Shown here in pieces: positions 1 to 7,311 of a stretch of DNA of 10,473 nucleotides (positions are counted from its first letter, which is position 1; each line of letters begins with the position of its first letter). The notes beneath the pieces are model-generated. The model was not told the DNA's origin and did not search any database. It worked only from the letters and a program-made list of their open reading frames with translations. Where the stretch lies: positions 1 to 10,473 of the forward strand of contig JAEYYQ010000328.1 in the NCBI GenBank assembly GCA_023428365.1, read 5' to 3'. This stretch comes from Pseudomonadota bacterium. GTDB lineage: Bacteria; Pseudomonadota; Alphaproteobacteria; Rhizobiales; Hyphomicrobiaceae. The position numbers and the translations under genes were made by a program.

Positions 1-1042
1 CCATCACGTATTCGCGCAGGAACACCTGATGCGAGGGATGCGACGTGTAGGTTTGGTTCTGATCGACCCACGGCGTAGTGACGTTCGCCGCGCCGTCACC
101 GACCGTGGCGCGGGTCATCGCCATGAAGTTGGTGTGCGGAGAATCCGGATTGTAGAGCGGGTCATCGGGCTGCAGCGGGATGTACACAGTGCCATTGCCG
201 CCCTTTGAAACCAAGTCCAGGCCGTGATCGAAGAACTGACCGAACAGCGTGAACCATGAGTTGTAGGAGGCCGACAGCCCCTCGTCCGGCGCCACGTTCG
301 GCAGCTTGACCGTCGGGCCATCCATTTCAATGCCCCACTCCCCAAGTTCAGCCTCTAAAGCATCGGCGCTTTCCTGTACGGCGCCTTGGGCAGCCTCTAC
401 GACGGCATTTGCTGTCGCTTCCGCTTGTACTGCGGCGTTGTATGCGTTGAAGAGAGGCGTCAGTTCTGCCCCGCTTTGAATGCCGTCTATCAGTGCCTGT
501 TGCGCAGCGATTGCGGCCGATTGCGCGACCGCGAGACCTGCTTCGGCAAGCTGCAGCGCTTCCAACGCAGCGGGATGCGCCTGATGCGCCGCGCGGATAG
601 CCGTCACGCCTTCAACGATCTCGGCTTCCGAGTAGCCGGCGTGGCGCAGTGCGGCCGCGATGACAGCCGGATTTGAGAGCGTTTGGTCGACGACCAGATT
701 GGAAATGATGCGCGGATCGGCGTCTGCTACGCTGCCCGGCGCCCCGTAATTGTTGTTTCCAAGGGTAACTTCACCTGGAGTGCCAGTGCCAAACACAATG
801 CTATCATCATTTTCATTGACCCAATTCGGGGTGGTCAGCCGCGGAAACGGCTCGCCCGAAGCGCCCCACTGCTCGCGGCCAGGAACGATGTTGTTATAGC
901 TGCCATCAACGGTACGGAGGCCAAGCGGCAGTAATGGGCTGTCCACCAATTCCGTCAGGGGCGTGCCACTGGCGTGGGCTTCCGCGATCCTGATCTGCTC
1001 GAGAATGAATTGCAGGTCATGTTTGTTGACAGTGAAAGTCAT
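1..1042 (-). CDS. Animal-type haem peroxidase family protein, N-terminal part (runs off left edge)
   Basis: Reading from an ATG at 1042-1040, the frame stays open for 347 codons to the window edge; it has no stop in the window. A GGGAG ribosome site lies about ten bases upstream of the ATG. Near residues 43-69 is the stretch RTVDGSYNNIVPG followed by EPFPRL, typical of bacterial animal-type peroxidases. Residues 127-233 form an alanine-rich, probably helical insert. At residues 268-276 is GQFFDHGLD, which matches the distal-histidine motif of the animal peroxidase superfamily, with His273 as the haem-side distal histidine and Asp272 beside it. Known bacterial members are often very long and end in RTX calcium-binding repeats exported by type I secretion; that part, and the proximal histidine, would lie outside this window. 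There is no classical signal peptide, which fits C-terminal type I export (inference). The gene is divergent from a two-component system. Family is confident; substrate is unknown. Confidence 0.87.
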   Translation of the reverse strand, partial: MTFTVNKHDLQFILEQIRIAEAHASGTPLTELVDSPLLPLGLRTVDGSYNNIVPGREQWGASGEPFPRLTTPNWVNENDDSIVFGTGTPGEVTLGNNNYGAPGSVADADPRIISNLVVDQTLSNPAVIAAALRHAGYSEAEIVEGVTAIRAAHQAHPAALEALQLAEAGLAVAQSAAIAAQQALIDGIQSGAELTPLFNAYNAAVQAEATANAVVEAAQGAVQESADALEAELGEWGIEMDGPTVKLPNVAPDEGLSASYNSWFTLFGQFFDHGLDLVSKGGNGTVYIPLQPDDPLYNPDSPHTNFMAMTRATVGDGAANVTTPWVDQNQTYTSHPSHQVFLREYVM

Positions 1043-1452
1043 GGCCGCTTACTCCCAACTCTGAATCAGTTGAAATTGTGCGTGCGCGTGCGGAACGGTG
1101 ACGTTCCAGCGCTGGACTGCGAAGTGTGACGTTCGATTGGAATTGGCTGGAGGCGCGTGCCGTCCGGCAACGAACCATCGCTGCGGGGCAACTGAGTGCG
1201 CTCATCAATGGCGAGCCATTGCTTCAGATGTTCATGCGTGCTTACGGCAACTTTTCGTGCTGCAGCCCGCGTATTGTTAATCAGTTTACGCAAAACCAGC
1301 ATACTGAAACTCCGTACTGACGCATTTAATGCCACCGGTGGTTGTGGCGAGGCGCGTATCCGATGACGAAAAGCAATTCGTGCTACGTATACAGATCATT
1401 CCAGGCTACAATTCCGCCAGTGTGAGACGGCGTTTAATAGTATGTTTACAGA
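1043..1452. promoter_or_regulatory. Divergent intergenic region between peroxidase and kinase genes
   Basis: Apart from the doubtful 89-codon frame at 1066-1335, this stretch holds no gene. It must contain the promoters for the minus-strand peroxidase gene and the plus-strand kinase-regulator pair. A TACAAT at 1407-1412 is a plausible plus-strand -10 box, 40 bases before the kinase start, but I find no good -35 at the right spacing. No terminator-like hairpin was seen. Confidence 0.4.
1066..1335 (-). CDS. Possible small hypothetical protein upstream of the peroxidase gene
   Basis: An 89-codon frame on the same strand as the peroxidase gene ends 23 bases before the peroxidase start, so the two could be co-transcribed. 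A GGTGG sits about seven bases before the ATG at 1335. A second Met at residue 12 could also be the start. The product is basic and hydrophilic, with no membrane segment or motif that I recognise. It could be a real small gene, a leader, or chance. The support is only its position, strand and open frame, and other frames are also open here. Confidence 0.3.
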   Translation of the reverse strand: MALNASVRSFSMLVLRKLINNTRAAARKVAVSTHEHLKQWLAIDERTQLPRSDGSLPDGTRLQPIPIERHTSQSSAGTSPFRTRTHNFN

Positions 1453-2958
1453 ATGACGCAGGAAGCGACAGGGCAGGACGTCCAACGATCAACAGGGACT
1501 ATGGACCGTCCCGCGATCAGACCTTGGTCTGATCGTTTTCGGACCATTGGCCTAGCGCACCTTCTGGACCAGTGGTCCAAACGCACTCTTTCCACCCGAT
1601 TTGTTATCGTTTCTTCGGCGGCGATCTGCGTGCTCATGCTGGCAATCGGCGCATGGATAGACAACCGTATCCGCCTCAGCGTCATACAGAACGCTTCGTC
1701 CGGATCGGCACGCTATGTCCAGATGCTGGTCGAGAGCCACGTGCAGGAATTGGCGACACGCAAGTGGCTATCCGAGGAGTCCATTCGTTCACTCACCCAG
1801 CTGTCGACAACGACCGATCTGGGGCGAAGAATACTTGCGGTAAAGATCTGGCGATCGGATGGAACGATCGCATTTTCGACAAATGATAGCAGTGTCGGTA
1901 TTCGGCCGCCCGCAACGCCAGAATTGACAGGAGCCCTTGCGGGCCTTGTCATGGCTGACTTCGATGATCGAATTGACGCCGAGTCGTCGACAGAGCGCAC
2001 CTATGGCGTGCCGATATTTGAAATATATGTTCCCATTTTTGAAACCGGGACACAGCGTATTATCGCTGTTGCGGAATTCTACGAGGATGCCACTGAACTC
2101 GTTCTCGATTTCAACGCCGCCAGACAACAGAGCTGGTTTGTCGTCGGCGGTCTTACATTATGTATGCTTTTGAGCCTCATCGGTGTCGTGCATCATGGCT
2201 CGACGACAATCCGCGTGCTGGCAAACCGTCTGCAAAACACTGTGGCCCAGCAGAACCGGCTCTTGCAGCAAAACGACGAATTGCGCGCCCGTATAGCCCG
2301 CGCGCACCTGCAAAGCGCGGAGAATACCGATAGGCAATTGCGCCGACTTGGCGCCGACCTGCACGATGGCGCGGCGCAACTCCTCAGCTTGGCCCTTCTC
2401 CGTCTGGACGATCTGGCGCCAGTCGAAGAGAGCCCAAGGGAGGATACAACCGCCGAGCGCGTAGAATCGTTCGTCGCCGTCCGCCAAGCTTTACGTGATG
2501 CTCTCACGGAAGTAAGGGACGTCTCATCGGGTATTTCGCTGCCGCACCTCGAAACACAGCGGCCTGCTGACGTCGTCCGGTCAGCCATCACCATGCACGA
2601 ACAACGGACGAAAACGCGCGTCGAAGCTGAGCTTCTGCCGCTTCCGGATGAACTTCCGCTGATTATCAAGACCTGCATATTCCGCTGCATTCAGGAATGT
2701 TTGAGCAATGCCTTCAGGCACGCTCAGGGGAAGGGCCAGTTCGTCTCAGCGTGGAGCCGTGCAGGGGCAATAAACCTCATCATCAAGGACAAGGGATCGG
2801 GCATGCCCGACCTCGCCCAAAGCAAAACTGGAACCACTTTAGGTTTGGCGGGTCTTCGTTATCGTGTTGAAGCTTTGAATGGCCGCTTCGAGATCCGCGC
2901 TGCTGAGGGCGGCGGCACGTTGATTTTTGCAAGTCTTCCATTGGAACAGTTGGTATGA
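1453..2958 (+). CDS. Membrane sensor histidine kinase, HisKA_3 (NarL-partner) type
   Basis: The product is 501 residues. Membrane helices are predicted at about 49-69 and 227-246, and they enclose a periplasmic sensing region of about 155 residues that I cannot assign to a named domain. A helical linker (about 255-300) leads to the HisKA_3 dimerisation box with DLHDGAAQ, where His304 is the phosphate acceptor. The ATPase domain follows: N-box around CIQECLSNAFRHA (Asn419), G1 box KDKGSGM (446-451) and G2 box GLAGLR (464-469). It autophosphorylates on ATP and passes phosphate to a response regulator, almost certainly the next gene, which it overlaps by ATGA. The start at 1453 has only a weak ribosome site; an in-frame ATG at 1501 is an alternative and would not affect any domain. 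Two perfect inverted repeats lie within the first 45 codons. The signal sensed is unknown. Confidence 0.95.
   Translation: MTQEATGQDVQRSTGTMDRPAIRPWSDRFRTIGLAHLLDQWSKRTLSTRFVIVSSAAICVLMLAIGAWIDNRIRLSVIQNASSGSARYVQMLVESHVQELATRKWLSEESIRSLTQLSTTTDLGRRILAVKIWRSDGTIAFSTNDSSVGIRPPATPELTGALAGLVMADFDDRIDAESSTERTYGVPIFEIYVPIFETGTQRIIAVAEFYEDATELVLDFNAARQQSWFVVGGLTLCMLLSLIGVVHHGSTTIRVLANRLQNTVAQQNRLLQQNDELRARIARAHLQSAENTDRQLRRLGADLHDGAAQLLSLALLRLDDLAPVEESPREDTTAERVESFVAVRQALRDALTEVRDVSSGISLPHLETQRPADVVRSAITMHEQRTKTRVEAELLPLPDELPLIIKTCIFRCIQECLSNAFRHAQGKGQFVSAWSRAGAINLIIKDKGSGMPDLAQSKTGTTLGLAGLRYRVEALNGRFEIRAAEGGGTLIFASLPLEQLV
1514..1535. promoter_or_regulatory. Perfect 10-bp inverted repeat inside the kinase start region
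   Basis: CGATCAGACC, two bases (TT), then GGTCTGATCG, followed by TTTTC. The repeat occupies kinase codons 21-28. It could be an operator dyad for a dimeric regulator or a hairpin acting as a weak early terminator or attenuator. It could also be chance. The symmetry is seen directly; any function is inference. Confidence 0.4.
1565..1579. promoter_or_regulatory. Second perfect inverted repeat (7 bp, 1-base centre) in the kinase start region
   Basis: TGGACCA, G, TGGTCCA. Its core GACC...GGTC matches that of the repeat at 1514-1535, apart from one extra central base. A half-site GGACCA lies between them at 1541-1546. The shared core is the reason for listing it. Confidence 0.3.
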
Positions 2959-3602
2959 CCCTGCGCATTGCCATTATAGATGACCATCCGTTGATGCGGC
3001 AGGGTATCGAATACACGCTGCGCCGCGAGAAGGACTTTCATGTCATCGCGACAGGTGGAACGGTAGATGAAGCGGTGGCGATAGCGCAGGACCATGCGCC
3101 GGACGTTATTTTGCTCGATATCAGTTTGCCGGGATGCGGCTTGGCTGCGGCAAAGACAATAACCGCAGCCAATGCAGCAATTCGTATTCTTATTCTGACC
3201 GTTTCGGAACGGCATGAGGACGTCTCGGCCGCGCTCAAGGCGGGAGCACGCGGTTATATTCTCAAAGGCATTGGCGGCAGCGATCTGGTTAAAACAATTC
3301 GTTCGGTCGCTGCCGGAGAAACCTACATCACGCCCCAATTCGCAGCACGTCTGCTGACAAAACCAACCGAACTCGTGGACGCTGCAGCCGATACGGTTGG
3401 CCAGCTCAGTCTGCGCGAACAGCAAATCCTGACAGAAGTATCCATCGGTCTGACTAACAAGGAAATCGCGAAGAAGCTCAACCTGAGCGAAAAAACCGTG
3501 AAGCACTACATGAGCGGCGTTCTACAGAAGCTCAGCGCCCGTAACCGGGTCGAAGCCGTTGTTGCGTCGAGGCGGCTGATGGCAGCGCAAGCAGCGAAAT
3601 GA
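2955..3602 (+). CDS. NarL/FixJ-family response regulator
   Basis: The product is 215 residues, the usual length for this family. The receiver domain (about 3-118) has the acidic pair Asp9-Asp10, phospho-acceptor Asp55 in VILLDISLPG, the switch Thr82 and conserved Lys104 in YILKG. A LuxR-type helix-turn-helix spans about 148-207, with the signature LSLREQQIL followed by GLTNKEIAKKLNLSEKTVKHY. Phosphorylation by the partner kinase should promote dimerisation and DNA binding. The ATG lies inside the kinase stop (ATGA overlap), which indicates translational coupling and a shared transcript. The divergent peroxidase gene and the operon's own promoter are candidate targets (inference from position only). 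Confidence 0.95.
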   Translation: MTLRIAIIDDHPLMRQGIEYTLRREKDFHVIATGGTVDEAVAIAQDHAPDVILLDISLPGCGLAAAKTITAANAAIRILILTVSERHEDVSAALKAGARGYILKGIGGSDLVKTIRSVAAGETYITPQFAARLLTKPTELVDAAADTVGQLSLREQQILTEVSIGLTNKEIAKKLNLSEKTVKHYMSGVLQKLSARNRVEAVVASRRLMAAQAAK

Positions 3603-4140
<538 letters not shown>

Positions 4141-4172
4141 CGCCATTGCTCCCGCGGGCGGGAGCAATGGCG
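4141..4172. terminator. 15-bp perfect hairpin directly after istB stop
   Basis: CGCCATTGCTCCCGC, two bases (GG), then GCGGGAGCAATGGCG, starting at the base after the istB stop codon. The stem is perfect and GC-rich, but no T run follows, so it is a hairpin of terminator type rather than a canonical intrinsic terminator. It was probably carried as part of the IS21 element's right end. Confidence 0.55.
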
Positions 4173-4204
4173 TTGATGGAGGGTGGGTCAGCTTCAAGGT
4201 GCCG

Positions 4205-4234
4205 TTGACACAATAGCTGTCGGCAAATTTTATA
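4205..4234 (+). promoter_or_regulatory. Sigma70-like promoter sequence at the IS21 remnant edge
   Basis: TTGACA at 4205-4210 and TTTATA at 4229-4234 are separated by 18 bases. On the plus strand it would transcribe antisense into the arsR-rhodanese remnant. Related TGACA strings recur at about 4252-4258 and 4275-4279, which may be remains of the multiple terminal repeats of IS21 elements rather than promoter parts. There is no evidence that it is active. Confidence 0.25.
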
Positions 4235-4303
4235 CCTGCGGCCGTCATTGTACTGACAGCCGCCGTCTTGGCTTTGACAGGTGCAGGCCAAGGTCGGGGG
4301 GCC

Positions 4304-4790
4304 TCACACGCTTGCAGCCGCTTCGACGGGCAGCCCCGCCGCCTTCCACTCCGGGAACCCGTCCTCAAGTCGATGCACTGTGTACCCACGCTTCCTCAGC
4401 AGCGCCACCGCCTCGAACGACAGGACGCAATACGGCCCACGGCAGTAAGCGACGATCTCGCGCCGCTTGGACAGCTCAGCCAATCGCTCTTCCAGCTCCG
4501 GCCAGGGGATGTTCAGCGCCGACGGCAGATGCCCCAACGCGAACTCCGCTTCAGGCCGGACATCAAGCACGGTCACGAGCCCGTCGCGCAGTCGTTTGAC
4601 CAGCGCTTTGCGCGTCACAGGCTCCATCTGATCACGCGCGCGGAAGTAGGAGGCCATCACCCGCTCGATCTCGGCGGCATTGAGTTCGCCGACCCTTCCA
4701 AGCGCCTTCAGCAGCGCAACGACATCGTCTTCTCCTGCGAGCGAGTAGAGCACGCGCTTGCCGTCACGACGCGTCGCAACCAGAGCTGCG
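4304..4790 (-). pseudogene. ArsR-type regulator with C-terminal rhodanese domain, 5' end deleted
   Basis: The stop is at 4304-4306. The recognisable protein begins at about 4790 with RAALVATRRDGKRVLYSLA, the wing of an ArsR winged helix. A helical linker follows (ALGRVGELNAAEIERVMASY), then a full rhodanese domain with VTVLDVRPEAEF, GHLPSALNIP and the active loop YCRGPYC (catalytic Cys134 counted from the TTG at 4843). Full-length relatives have about 50 more N-terminal residues carrying the DNA-recognition helix. Here these are replaced by a piece of a nucleoside phosphorylase gene read on the wrong strand; the frame continues to TTG 4843 only by chance. The remaining protein could not bind DNA in the normal way. 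Family members often sense metals or reactive sulfur. The rhodanese part is intact and could fold if expressed. Confidence 0.83.
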
Positions 4791-5118
4791 CGCCGCCAGA
4801 AGGGCCTGCCCGATACTCCGATCCCTGAGATCTGCATCCTCAATCCAGACTACCGATGCGCCGTACAGAGAGACACCGGAGGCCATCGAAGCGGCACGCA
4901 CCGCAGGCATCCTTGCGGTCGAGATGGAGGCCGCCGCTCTCTACGCTTTCGCGGAGGCGCGGAACAAGCCGGTACTCTGCTTTGCCCATGTGACGAACCA
5001 GATGGGCCAGATCGGGGACTTCGAGAAGGGCGAGACCAATGGCGTGCCCGCATCAATTGTACTGGTTCATGCCGTCGCCGATTGCTGGCTGCGTGCCCGC
5101 CACGGCGTTCGACGGTAG
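4785..5118 (+). pseudogene. Nucleoside phosphorylase (PNP_UDP_1 type), start and middle deleted
   Basis: Two pieces of one gene lie in different frames. The first (about 4785-4850) encodes AARRQKGLPDTPIPEICILNPD, an N-terminal signature of bacterial nucleoside phosphorylases. It lacks roughly the first 30-40 residues including the start. The second (about 4849-5118, ending in TAG) encodes TTDAPYRETPEAIEAARTAG, then ILAVEMEAAALYAFA with the nucleoside-binding EMEAAALY motif, then CFAHVTNQMGQIGDFEKGE and the C-terminus. The central part, with the phosphate-binding region, is gone at a joint near 4848-4851, and the joint shifts the frame. The intact enzyme would cleave nucleosides with phosphate in the cytoplasm; this copy cannot. 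The gene sits head-to-head with the arsR-rhodanese remnant. Piece lengths and missing residues are estimated from memory of the family. Confidence 0.8.
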
Positions 5119-5798
5119 TGTTTACGAAGTGGGCTGACTGGATGGTAGACCGGATCGCCAATCCGCCCCACGAAGGTAGGTAGGTGTGTGGGTAAATTCA
5201 GATTTGCAGAAAAATCCCAGCAAAATCAATATTCTTTGGCGGAGACGGGGTCCGCCAATTTATGTTGAAATCAGAGCAAAATTTCGCCATTTCCTTCTTT
5301 AGCCTACGTTTCAGCCTACGGTGTTGAACCAGCACTATCCGCCTCTGCAGCGTCGAGCCCCTGCCGCCGGGATCTGTGTGGAACTGAAAGAGTAACTGAA
5401 CGGCACACGCCGAAAGGTTACCGTCGAACAAGGTTGGCGACGTGAATGTCACCTGCGACCAAAGCTGCGATCGAATGGTTAGCCGAACGCAATCGCGTCA
5501 GCATTCGTACCATGACCGTATGCTTGAGGCGCACGCCGGAAACGCCCAGCTCCAGCCTACCGGACAAACATCGACACGCCGCAGCATTGCGCCGCGTAGT
5601 GGAAAGCGTTTCATCGGTTGCGTCTACGTTTCCATTGCACTCAAGGGGCGCAGCTTTTCCGCAGTCTGGAAGGTGAAGCGGCGGCCAAGAAGAAACCGGC
5701 GACCCCGAATATCATCGGCGGAAAATCACGCTCCGCCGCCTCCGGAAAATGGATGCCGAGTCTCGATCCCTACCTGAACGAGAACTGGTGTAAGATGC
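5119..5798. other. 680-base stretch with no recognisable gene
   Basis: Short frames are open in this stretch (for example plus strand 5446-5676, beginning MSPATKAAIEWLAERNRVSI, and 5618-5881), but none resembles a family I know, and the frames overlap each other. It contains an AGGTAGGTAGGT run near 5173-5184 and a hairpin at 5236-5258. The part before about 5330 is more AT-rich than its surroundings. It may be decayed gene or mobile-element sequence linking the phosphorylase and ammonia-lyase remnants. Confidence 0.4.
5236..5258. repeat. 8-bp perfect hairpin in AT-rich surroundings
   Basis: TTGGCGGA, a seven-base loop (GACGGGG), then TCCGCCAA, followed by TTT. It could be a terminator hairpin for the phosphorylase gene about 120 bases upstream, or the remnant of a recombination site. 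The symmetry is certain; the role is not. Confidence 0.4.
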
Positions 5799-6383
5799 AT
5801 GATCATGATCGACGAGGCCCTCGATCAAATTCCCCGGACGCAAGCGCTCACACACGTCTTCGCGCAGGCAGGCGTCGGTAGCATCCCGGCAGCAATCTAC
5901 ATGGGTATTCACAAGCGCCTAGCGCAGCAATCGCTGCGTTATGTCGTGGTCGAACCGGAAGAGGCCAATTGCGTCTTCTTGAGTATCGCCAATGGACCGC
6001 CAACGCCCGCAGATGGAACCCTGAAGACCATCATGGCAGGGCTCGCCTGTCGGGAGATCTCTCCTGCTGCTCGGTCGATTCTGCAGTGGATCGTCAGCGA
6101 AGTTGTTACGATCACCGACGATGCTGCTAAGGTTGCGATGCTTATGCTCGCGGCTGGTAATGGCGATGTGTCGATCGTAGCAGGCGAGTCTGCCGTTGGT
6201 GGTGTCGCAACGCTCTCCGACGCTGCGACCGATCCAGCTTTACGCACCGCGCTCGGCCTCACAGATGACAGTGAGGTGCTGTTGTTCGGCTGCGAAGGTG
6301 CAAGCGATCCAGCCATCTACGACGCCATCACCGGTGAGACACCTGAGGCCGTGTTCGCGCGGCAAACCACGCCTGGCGAATGA
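5799..6383 (+). pseudogene. Diaminopropionate ammonia-lyase-like PLP enzyme, C-terminal half
   Basis: The frame encodes 194 residues, about half the family's usual length near 400. It matches the second half of fold-type II PLP enzymes of the diaminopropionate ammonia-lyase group: MIDEALDQIP, the PLP phosphate loop region THVFAQAGVG, RYVVVEPEEANC, GTLKTIMAGLACREISPAA, SIVAGESAVGG, and near the end VLLFGCEGASDPAIYDAITG. The N-terminal half with the PLP-binding lysine is missing, and a stop lies in frame at 5775-5777. No good ribosome site precedes the ATG at 5799 or the next one at 5805. The intact enzyme would convert 2,3-diaminopropionate to pyruvate and ammonia. I read this as a 5'-truncated pseudogene; a related threonine dehydratase-like activity is the main alternative for the parent gene. 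Confidence 0.78.
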
Positions 6384-6669
6384 AAGAAACTTGATCATGC
6401 TGCCGAAACCGTGAAAATCCAGGGGATCGCCGGAGTCACGCATGTCGAGCGTGGGCCTAGGGCCGGCAGGGACCGATAGCTTGGCCGATTGGCGATCGAC
6501 GGCACTCAAGGTTTACAGAGATTCTCCCAAGTAATTGGTGGTCGGATGGAATGCCGGAGGGTCAACGGGTGAATGCGCAGCGGCCTGATACCCGGCAAGG
6601 CCATCTGCCCAGTTCCTCACTTTATCGGGGATGCGGAATCTGGCGGTGAGCCTGCGATCGGTAAGATGC
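6384..6669. other. Stretch between ammonia-lyase and IS3 remnants, no gene recognised
   Basis: No convincing coding frame exists. A minus-strand frame (6240-6509) is open only as a shadow of the ammonia-lyase fragment, continuing into this stretch. The part nearest 6669 lies just beyond the transposase stop and may include the end of the IS3 element, but I cannot identify its terminal inverted repeat. Confidence 0.4.
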
Positions 6670-7252
6670 TCACTGAATTTCCACAAATCTCAGTGGCCTG
6701 CCCCACGGAGCGATACCGGGCATTAAGTTAGGGTCGGGCCGCGATGAGCCGCTCCCAATCCTTGGACCAAGCGGAGCGTAGGGCAGAGCAGATGCTGGCG
6801 GCAAGATCGCTTCGGGCGCCGGCGGTCGATAGCCGAGCGATGAGTGCGGCCTGACGGCGTTGTAATGCCTCCGCCATCGCTCGATCAGCACGTGGGCCTC
6901 TTGAAACGTCGAGAACTGCTCAGCCGCCAGCACTCGTCACGAAGCTTGGAATTGAAGCTCTCGCAATACCCCCATTCTCCAGGGCGATCCTGGCTCGATG
7001 TAGAGCGTCTTGACGCCGATTCGCCCGAGCCATTGGCGTACGCGCTTGGCAATGAACTCAGGTCCGTTGTCTGAATGAATGTGCTCCGGTGGACCATGCT
7101 CGCTCATGAGATCAGTGAGGCGATGGAGCACGTCGTCTGATCTGTGACGCCGCGCCACGACGATCGCCAGGCAGAGCCGCGTGTATTCGTCAATCACGGT
7201 GAGCATCCGGAAGTCGTAGCTCCACACATGGTTCGGCCATTCCGACCTGAGA
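6670..7252 (-). pseudogene. IS3-family transposase (OrfB, DDE integrase core), truncated and frameshifted
   Basis: Reading down the minus strand from about 7252, the sequence gives LRSEWPNHVWSYDF, then RMLTVIDEYTRLCLAIVVAR, IHSDNGPEF and LYIEPGSPW. After a frameshift near 6969-6983 it gives GYCESFNSKLRDE, and after a second, compensating shift near 6927-6938 it gives LAAEQFSTFQEAHVLIERW, RRHYNAVRPHSSLGYRPPAPEA and the stop at 6670-6672. These are the catalytic and C-terminal blocks of the rve domain of IS3 OrfB, with the first Asp in WSYDF, the second in SDNGPEF and the Glu in CESF after the shift. About 11 residues expected between SYDF and RMLTV are missing in frame. The N-terminal part of OrfB and all of OrfA are absent. 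The element is inactive. Confidence 0.88.
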
Positions 7253-7254
7253 CG

Positions 7255-7293
7255 TGACCTACTCCCCTGGCCTCACTTCAGGGGAGCAGGTCA
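7255..7293 (-). terminator. 15-bp hairpin downstream of dctM
   Basis: Arms TGACCTACTCCCCTG (7255-7269) and CAGGGGAGCAGGTCA (7279-7293) enclose a 9-base loop. The single mismatch becomes a G-U pair only in RNA made from the minus strand, the direction of the TRAP operon, so the stem is fully paired in that transcript. It begins 19 bases after the dctM stop. There is no T run, so termination is likely but not certain. It abuts the end of the IS3 homology and could instead be part of that element. Confidence 0.5.
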
Positions 7294-7311
7294 GCGGCTT
7301 AAACTGCTTCC

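Noticed and set aside
2193..2690. A 165-codon minus-strand frame, and a 215-codon minus-strand frame at 2859-3506
   Set aside because: Both are antisense to the kinase and response regulator genes, whose domains are unmistakable.
4183..4828. Plus-strand frames at 4183-4599 and 4268-4828
   Set aside because: They are antisense to the rhodanese domain, which has clear catalytic motifs on the minus strand.
5446..5676. A 76-codon plus-strand frame (MSPATKAAIEW...) as a gene
   Set aside because: It has an AAGG upstream, but the second half is low-complexity Ser/Arg/Ala sequence, other frames overlap it, and no family is recognised. It is described within the unassigned stretch instead.
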